Source: Euonymus europaeus
Lineage: Eukaryota; Streptophyta; Magnoliopsida; Celastrales; Celastraceae
Length of the DNA stretch: 64,000 nucleotides
Assembly (NCBI GenBank): GCA_963580455.1
Contig: OY756960.1
Location: 10,540,001-10,604,000 of the forward strand
Direction: 5' to 3'
The translations under genes and the position numbers were made by a program. This document shows, one piece after another, positions 57,001 to 64,000 of this stretch. Within the stretch, counting starts at the first letter, position 1. Every line of letters begins with the position of its first letter. The notes under the pieces were generated by a model, which worked only from the letters and a program-made list of their open reading frames with translations, had not been told where the DNA came from and made no database searches.

Positions 57001-60000
57001 TTTCTATGAAAAACGGAGAAAAACCATTAAAATCATCTCCATAGATAGAGTTGAGCAACTTCGGACCATGAAAGTTGCTCGGTGTACACTTTTTAGTGTT
57101 CTTCTATGTCAAATTTTACGAGTACAACTTCCTAGATTATTTCGATTCCAAAACACCAACTTTCTATGCCAAATGGACAAAAACCGTTAAAGCTCCTCCA
57201 TAGATAGAGTTGAGCAACTTCGGACCATGAAAGTTGCTCGGTGTACACTTTTTATTGTTCTTCTATGTCAAATTTTACGAGTATAAGCTTCGTAGATTAT
57301 TTCGATGCCAAAACACTACATATCTATGCCAAATGGACAAAAACCGTTAAAAGCTCCTCCCTAGATGGAGTTGAGCAACTTCGGACCATGAAAGTTGCTC
57401 AGTGTACACTTTTTATTGTTCTTCTATTTCAAATTTTTTTGAGAAATTCTATTTCAAATTTTACGAGTATAAGCTTCCTAGATTATTTCGATGCCAAAAC
57501 ACCAACTTTCTATGCCAAATGGACAAAAACCGTTAAAAGCTCCTCCATAGATAGAGTTGAGCAACTTCGGACCATCAATTTTGCTCGGTGTACACTTTTT
57601 ATTGTTCTTCTATGTCAAATTTTACGAGTGTAACTTCCAAAATTATTTCGATTCCAAAACACCAACTTTCTGTGACAAATGGATAAAAACCGTTAAAAGC
57701 TCCTCCATAGATAGAGTTGAGCAACTTCGAACCATGAAAGTTGCTCGGTGTAAACTTTTTATTGTTCTTCTATGTCAAATTTTACGAGTATAACTTCCTA
57801 GATTATTTCGATTCCAAAACAAGACCTTTCTATGAAAAACGGAGAAAAACCATTAAAATCATCTCCATAGATAGAGTTGAGCAACTTCGGACCATGAAAG
57901 TTGCCCGGTGTACACTTTTTAGTGTTCTTCTATGTCAAATTTTACGAGTACAACTTCCTAGATTATTTCGATTCCAAAACACCAACTTTCTATGCCAAAT
58001 GGACAAAAACCGTTAAAGCTCCTCCATAGATAGAGTTGAGCAACTTCGGACCATGAAAGTTGCTCGGTGTACACTTTTTATTGTTCTTCTATGTCAAATT
58101 TTACGAGTATAAGCTTCGTAGATTATTTCGATGCCAAAACACTACATATCTATGCCAAATGGACAAAAACCGTTAAAAGCTCCTCCCTAGATGGAGTTGA
58201 GCAACTTCGGACCATGAAAGTTGCTCAGTGTACACTTTTTATTGTTCTTCTATTTCAAATTTTTTTGAGAAATTCTATTTCAAATTTTACGAGTATAAGC
58301 TTCCTAGATTATTTCGATGCCAAAACACCAACTTTCTATGCCAAATGGACAAAAACCGTTAAAAGCTCCTCCATAGATAGAGTTGAGCAACTTCGGACCA
58401 TCAATTTTGCTCGGTGTACACTTTTTATTGTTCTTCTATGTCAAATTTTACGAGTGTAACTTCCAAAATTATTTCGATTCCAAAACACCAACTTTCTATG
58501 CCAAATGGACAAAAACCATTAAAGCTCCTCCATAGATAGAGTTGAGCAACTTCGGACCATGAAAGTTGCTCGGTGTACACTTTTTATTGTTCTTCTATGT
58601 CAAATTTTACGAGTATAAGCTTCGTAGATTATTTCGATGCCAAAACACTACATATCTATGCCAAATGGACAAAAACCGTTAAAAACTCCTCCCTAGATGG
58701 AGTTGAGCAACTTCGGACCATGAAAGTTGCTCAGTGTACACTTTTTATTGTTCTTCTATTTCAAATTTTTTTGAGAAATTCTATTTCAAATTTTACGAGT
58801 ATAAGCTTCCTAGATTATTTCGATGCCAAAACACCAACTTTCTATGACAAATGGATAAAAACCGTTAAAAGCTCCTCCATAGACAGAGTTGAGCAACTTC
58901 TAACCATGAAAGTTGCTCGGTGTACGCGTTTTATTTTTCTTCTATGTCAAATTTTACGAGTATAAGCTTCCTAGATTATTTCGATGCCGAAACACTAACT
59001 TTCTATGACAAATGGATAAAAACCGTTAAAAGCTCCTCCATAGATAGAGTTGAGCAACTTCAGACCATGAAAGTTGCTCGGTGTACACTTTTTAGTGTTC
59101 TTCTATGTCAAATTTTACGAGTATAACTTCCTAGATTATTTCGATTCCAAAACCCCAACTTTCTAAGAAAAATGGACAAAAACCGTTAAAAGCACATCCA
59201 TAGATATAGTTTACCAACTTCGGACCATGAAAGTTGCTCGGTGTACACTTTTTATTGTTCTTCTACTTCAAATTTTACGAGTATACGCTTCATAGATTAT
59301 TTCGATGCCGAAACACCAACTTTCTATGACAAATGGATAAAAACCGTTAAAAGCTCCTCCCTAGATGGAGTTGAGCAACTTCGGACCATGAAAGTTGCTC
59401 CGTGTATACTTTTTATTGTTCTTCTATGTCAAATTTTACGAGTATAACTTCCTAGATTATTTCGATTCCAAAACAACAACTTTCTATGAAAAATGGACAA
59501 AAACCGTTAAAAGCTCCTCCATAGATAGAGTTGAGCAACTTCGGACCATCAATGTTGCTCGGTGTACACTTTTTATTGTTCTTCTATGTCAAATTTTACG
59601 AGTATAACTTCCTAGATTATTTCGATGCCGAAACACCAATTTTCTATGACAAATGGATAAAAACTGTTAAAAGCTCCTCCATAGATAGATTTGAGCAACT
59701 TCGGACCATGAAAGTTGCTCGGTGTACACATTTTATTGTTCTTTTATGTCAAATTTTACGAGTATAACTTCTAGATTATTTCGATGCCAAAACACCAACT
59801 TTCTATGTCAATTGGACAAAAACCGTTAAAAGCTCCTCCATAGATAGAGTTGAGCAACTTCGGACCATCAATGTTGCTCGGTGTACACTTTTTATTGTTT
59901 TTCTATGTCAAATTTTACGTGTATAAGCTTTCTAGATTACTTCGACGCCAAAACACCTCATATCTATGCCAAATGGACAAAAACCGTTAAAAGCTCCTCC

Positions 60001-63000
60001 ATAGATAGAGTTGATCAAATTCGGACCATGAAAGTTGCTCGGTGTACACTTTTTATTGTTCTTCTATGTCTAATTTTACGAGTATAAGCTTCGTAGATTA
60101 TTTCGATGCCAAAACACTATATATCTATGCCAAATGGACAAAAACCGTTAAAAGCTCCTTCCCAGATGGAGTTGAGCAACTTCGGATCATGAAAGTTGCT
60201 CAGTGTACACTTTTTATTGTTCTTCTATTTCAAATTTTACGAGTATAACTTCCTAGATTATTTCGATGCCGAAACACCAACTTTCTATGACAAATGGATA
60301 AAAACCGTTAAAAGCTCCTCCATAGATAGAGTTGAGCAACTTCGAACCATGAAAGTTGCTCGGTGTACACTTTTTATTGTTCTTCTATGTCAAATTTTAC
60401 GAGTATAACTTCCTAGATTATTTCGATTCCAAAACAAGAGCTTTCTATGAAAAACGGAGAAAAGCCATTAAAATCATCTCCATAGATAGAGTTGAGCAAC
60501 TTCGGACCATGAAAGTTGCTCGGTGTACACTTTTTAGTGTTCTTCTATGTCAAATTTTACGAGTACAACTTCCTAGATTATTTCGATTCCAAAACACCAA
60601 CTTTCTATGCCAAATGGACAAAAACCGTTAAAGCTCCTCCATAGATAGAGTTGAGCAACTTCGGACCATGAAAGTTGCTCGGTGTACACTTTTTATTGTT
60701 CTTCTATGTCAAATTTTATGAGTATAAGCTTCGTAGATTATTTCGATGCCAAAACACTACATATCTATGCCAAATGGACAAAAACCGTTAAAAGCTCCTC
60801 CCTAGATGGAGTTGAGCAACTTCGGACCATGAAAGTTGCTCAGTGTACACTTTTTATTGTTCTTCTATTTCAAATTTTTTTGAGAAATTCTATTTCAAAT
60901 TTTATGAGGATAAGCTTCCTAGATTATTTCGATACCAAAACACCAACTTTCTATGCCAAATGGACAAAAACCGTTAAAAGATCCTCCATAGATAGAGTTG
61001 AGCAACTTCGGACCATCAATTTTGCTCGGTGTACACTTTTTATTGTTCTTCTATGTCAAATTTTACGAGTGTAACTTCCAAAATTATTTCGATTCCAAAA
61101 CACCAACTTTCTATGACAAATGGATAAAAACCGTTAAAAGCTCCTCCATAGATAGAGTTGAGAAACTTCGAACCATGAAAGTTGCTCGGTGTAAACTTTT
61201 TATTGTTCTTCTATGTCAAATTTTACGAGTATAACTTCCTAGATTATTTCGATTCCAAAACAAGACCTTTCTATGAAAAACGGAGAAAAACCATTAAAAT
61301 CATCTCCATAGATAGAGTTGAGCAACTTCGGACCATGAAAGTTGCCCGGTGTACACTTTTTAGTGTTCTTCTATGTCAAATTTTACGAGTACAACTTCCT
61401 AGATTATTTCGATTCCAAAACACCAACTTTCTATGCCAAATGGACAAAAACCGTTAAAGCTCCTCCATAGATAGAGTTGAGCAACTTCGGACCATGAAAG
61501 TTGCTCGGTGTACACTTTTTATTGTTCTTCTATGTCAAATTTTACGAGTATAAGCTTCGTAGATTATTTCGATGCCAAAACACTACATATCTATGCCAAA
61601 TGGACAAAAACCGTTAAAAGCTCCTCCCTAGATGGAGTTGAGCAACTTCGGACCATGAAAGTTGCTCAGTGTACACTTTTTATTGTTCTTCTATTTCAAA
61701 TTTTTTTGAGAAATTCTATTTCAAATTTTACGAGTATAAGCTTCCTAGATTATTTCGATGCCAAAACACCAAATTTCTATGACAAATGGATAAAAACCGT
61801 TAAAAGCTCCTCCATAGACAGAGTTGAGCAACTTCTAACCATGAAAGTTGCTCGGTGTACGCGTTTTATTTTTCTTCTATGTCAAATTTTACGAGTATAA
61901 GCTTCCTAGATTATTTCGATGCCGAAACACTAACTTTCTATGACAAATGGATAAAAACCGTTAAAAGCTCCTCCATAGATAGAGTTGAGCAACTTCAGAC
62001 CATGAAAGTTGCTCGGTGTACACTTTTTAGTGTTCTTCTATGTCAAATTTTACGAGTATAACTTCCTAGATTATTTCGATTCCAAAACCCCAACTTTCTA
62101 TGAAAAATGGACAAAAACCGTTAAAAGCACATCCATAGATATAGTTTACCAACTTCGGACCATGAAAGTTGCTCGGTGTACAATTTTTATTGTTCTTCTA
62201 TTTCAAATTTTACGAGTATACGCTTCATAGATTATTTCGATGCCGAAACACCAACTTTCTATGACAAATGGATAAAAACCGTTAAAAGCTCCTCCCTAGA
62301 TGGATTTGAGCAACTTCGGACCATGAAAGTTGCTCCGTGTATACTTTTTATTGTTCTTCTATGTCAAATTTTACGAGTATAACTTCCTAGATTATTTCGA
62401 TTCCAAAACAACAACTTTCTATGAAAAATGGACAAAAACCGTTAAAAGCTCCTCCATAGATAGAGTTGAGCAACTTCGGACCATCAATGTTGCTCGGTGT
62501 ACACTTTTTATTGTTCTTCTATGTCAAATTTTACGAGTATAACTTCCTAGATTATTTCGATGCCGAAACACCAATTTTCTATGACAAATGGATAAAAACT
62601 GTTAAAAGCTTTTCCATAGATAGATTTGAGCAACTTCGGACCATGAAAGTTGCTCGGTGTACACATTTTATTGTTCTTTTATGTCAAATTTTACGAGTAT
62701 AACTTCTAGATTATTTCGATGCCAAAACACCAACTTTCTATGTCAATTGGACAAAAACCGTTAAAAGCTCCTCCATAGAGAGAGTTGAGCAACTTCGGAC
62801 CATCAATGTTGCTCGGTGTACACTTTTTATTGTTTTTCTATGTCAAATTTTACGTGTATAAGCTTTCTAGATTACTTCGACGCCAAAACACCTCATATCT
62901 ATGCCAAATGGACAAAAACCGTTAAATGCTCCTCCATAGATAGAGTTGATCAAATTCGGACCATGAAAGTTGCTCGGTGTACACTTTTTATTGTTCTTCT

Positions 63001-64000
63001 ATGTCAAATTTTACGAGTATAAGCTTCGTAGATTATTTCGATGCCAAAACACTATATATCTATGCCAAATGGACAAAAACCGTTAAAAGCTCCTTCCTAG
63101 ATGGAGTTGAGCAACTTCGGATCATGAAAGTTGCTCAGTGTACACTTTTTATTGTTCTTCTATTTCAAATTTTACGAGTATAACTTCCTAGATTATTTCG
63201 ATGCCGAAACACCAACTTTCTATGACAAATGGATAAAAACCGTTAAAAGCTCCTCCATAGATAGAGTTGAGCAACTTCGAACCATGAAAGTTGCTCGGTG
63301 TACACTTTTTTATTGTTCTTCTATGTCAAATTTTACGAGTATAACTTCCTAGATTATTTCGATTCCAAAACAAGACCTTTCTATGAAAAACGGAGAAAAA
63401 CCATTAAAATCATCTCCATAGATAGAGTTGAGCAACTTCGGACCATGAAAGTTGCTCGGTGTACACTTTTTAGTGTTCTTCTATGTCAAATTTTACGAGT
63501 ACAACTTCCTAGATTATTTCGATTCCAAAACACCAACTTTCTATGCCAAATGGACAAAAACCGTTAAAGCTCCTCCATAGATAGAGTTGAGCAACTTCGG
63601 ACCATGAAAGTTGCTCGGTGTACACTTTTTATTGTTCTTCTATGTCAAATTTTACGAGTATAAGCTTCGTAGATTATTTCGATGCCAAAACACTACATAT
63701 CTATGCCAAATGGACAAAAACCGTTAAAAGCTCCTCCCTAGATGGAGTTGAGCAACTTCGGACCATGAAAGTTGCTCAGTGTACACTTTTTATTGTTCTT
63801 CTATTTCAAATTTTTTTGAGAAATTCTATTTCAAATTTTACGAGTATAAGCTTCCTAGATTATTTCGATGCCAAAACACCAACTTTCTATGCCAAGTGGA
63901 CAAAAACCGTTAAAAGCTCCTCCATAGATAGAGTTGAGCAACTTCGGACCATCAATTTTACTCGGTGTACACTTTTTATTGTTCTTCTATGTCAAATTTT

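Larger units (their letters stand above)
47169..64000 (+). repeat. Right satellite array with higher-order blocks
   Basis: Same 161-bp satellite and same orientation as on the left. A characteristic monomer series recurs with first members at 47734, 50858, 54488, 56440, 59881 and 62816, so higher-order blocks have variable lengths of about 2.0 to 3.6 kb. The first two blocks match monomer for monomer over 3124 bp. Some monomers carry a 23-bp expansion (TTTTTTTGAGAAATTCTATT region). The array runs off the right edge of the window. Confidence 0.97.

Noticed and set aside
47250..63567. Recurring 68-144 aa ORFs in the right satellite
   Set aside because: Same reason; the longer 130-aa forms arise only where the 23-bp expansion links two monomers in frame.
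47734..64000. CRISPR array
   Set aside because: Direct repeats are 161 bp and contiguous, with no unique spacers, and the context is eukaryotic satellite DNA.

Overview
The window is plant nuclear DNA: a 42 kb cluster of endogenous pararetrovirus (Caulimoviridae) copies inside a tandem satellite array. No host gene, RNA gene or CRISPR array is visible. An angiosperm host is inferred from the virus type; the species cannot be named from this sequence.

Layout. Positions 1-4983 and about 47169-64000 are an AT-rich satellite with a 161-bp monomer, all in one orientation. On the right it is organised into multi-monomer higher-order blocks and 506-bp trimers. Positions 4984-47168 are almost wholly viral, in six partial to over-length copies named here A to F: A(-) 4984-10848; B(+) 10849-18837; C(-) 18837-22641; D(-) 22707-30628; E(-) 30617-37576; F(+) 37577-47168. 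E, D and C are head-to-tail, joined at the tRNA primer-binding site (PBS). F is longer than one genome. A/B and E/F are head-to-head inverted junctions, and B/C is a convergent one. The distance between successive PBSs gives a circular genome of about 7.91 kb.

Viral gene plan, in sense order: promoter region; two copies of a GC-rich hairpin element; a 96-codon small ORF (sORF) that ends in a consensus 5' splice site; PBS; ORF1, an 1885-aa polyprotein (movement protein, coat with CCHC knuckle, aspartic protease, reverse transcriptase, RNase H); and ORF2, 388 aa of unknown function overlapping the end of ORF1. There is no integrase and no LTR, which separates it from Ty3-type retrotransposons. 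One polyprotein plus a downstream ORF2 best fits the Florendovirus-type endogenous caulimovirids; that assignment is inference.

State of the copies. Only copy D keeps ORF1, ORF2 and the sORF all open, and its RT motif A catalytic Asp is Tyr, a change shared with copy E. The other ORF1 copies carry frameshifts, nonsense codons, deletions or truncations. Copies are nearly identical, and their shared variants are mosaic, suggesting recent amplification or recombination among close variants. Satellite phase is almost continuous across the insertion, suggesting one entry point, and several viral ends lie exactly at the PBS.
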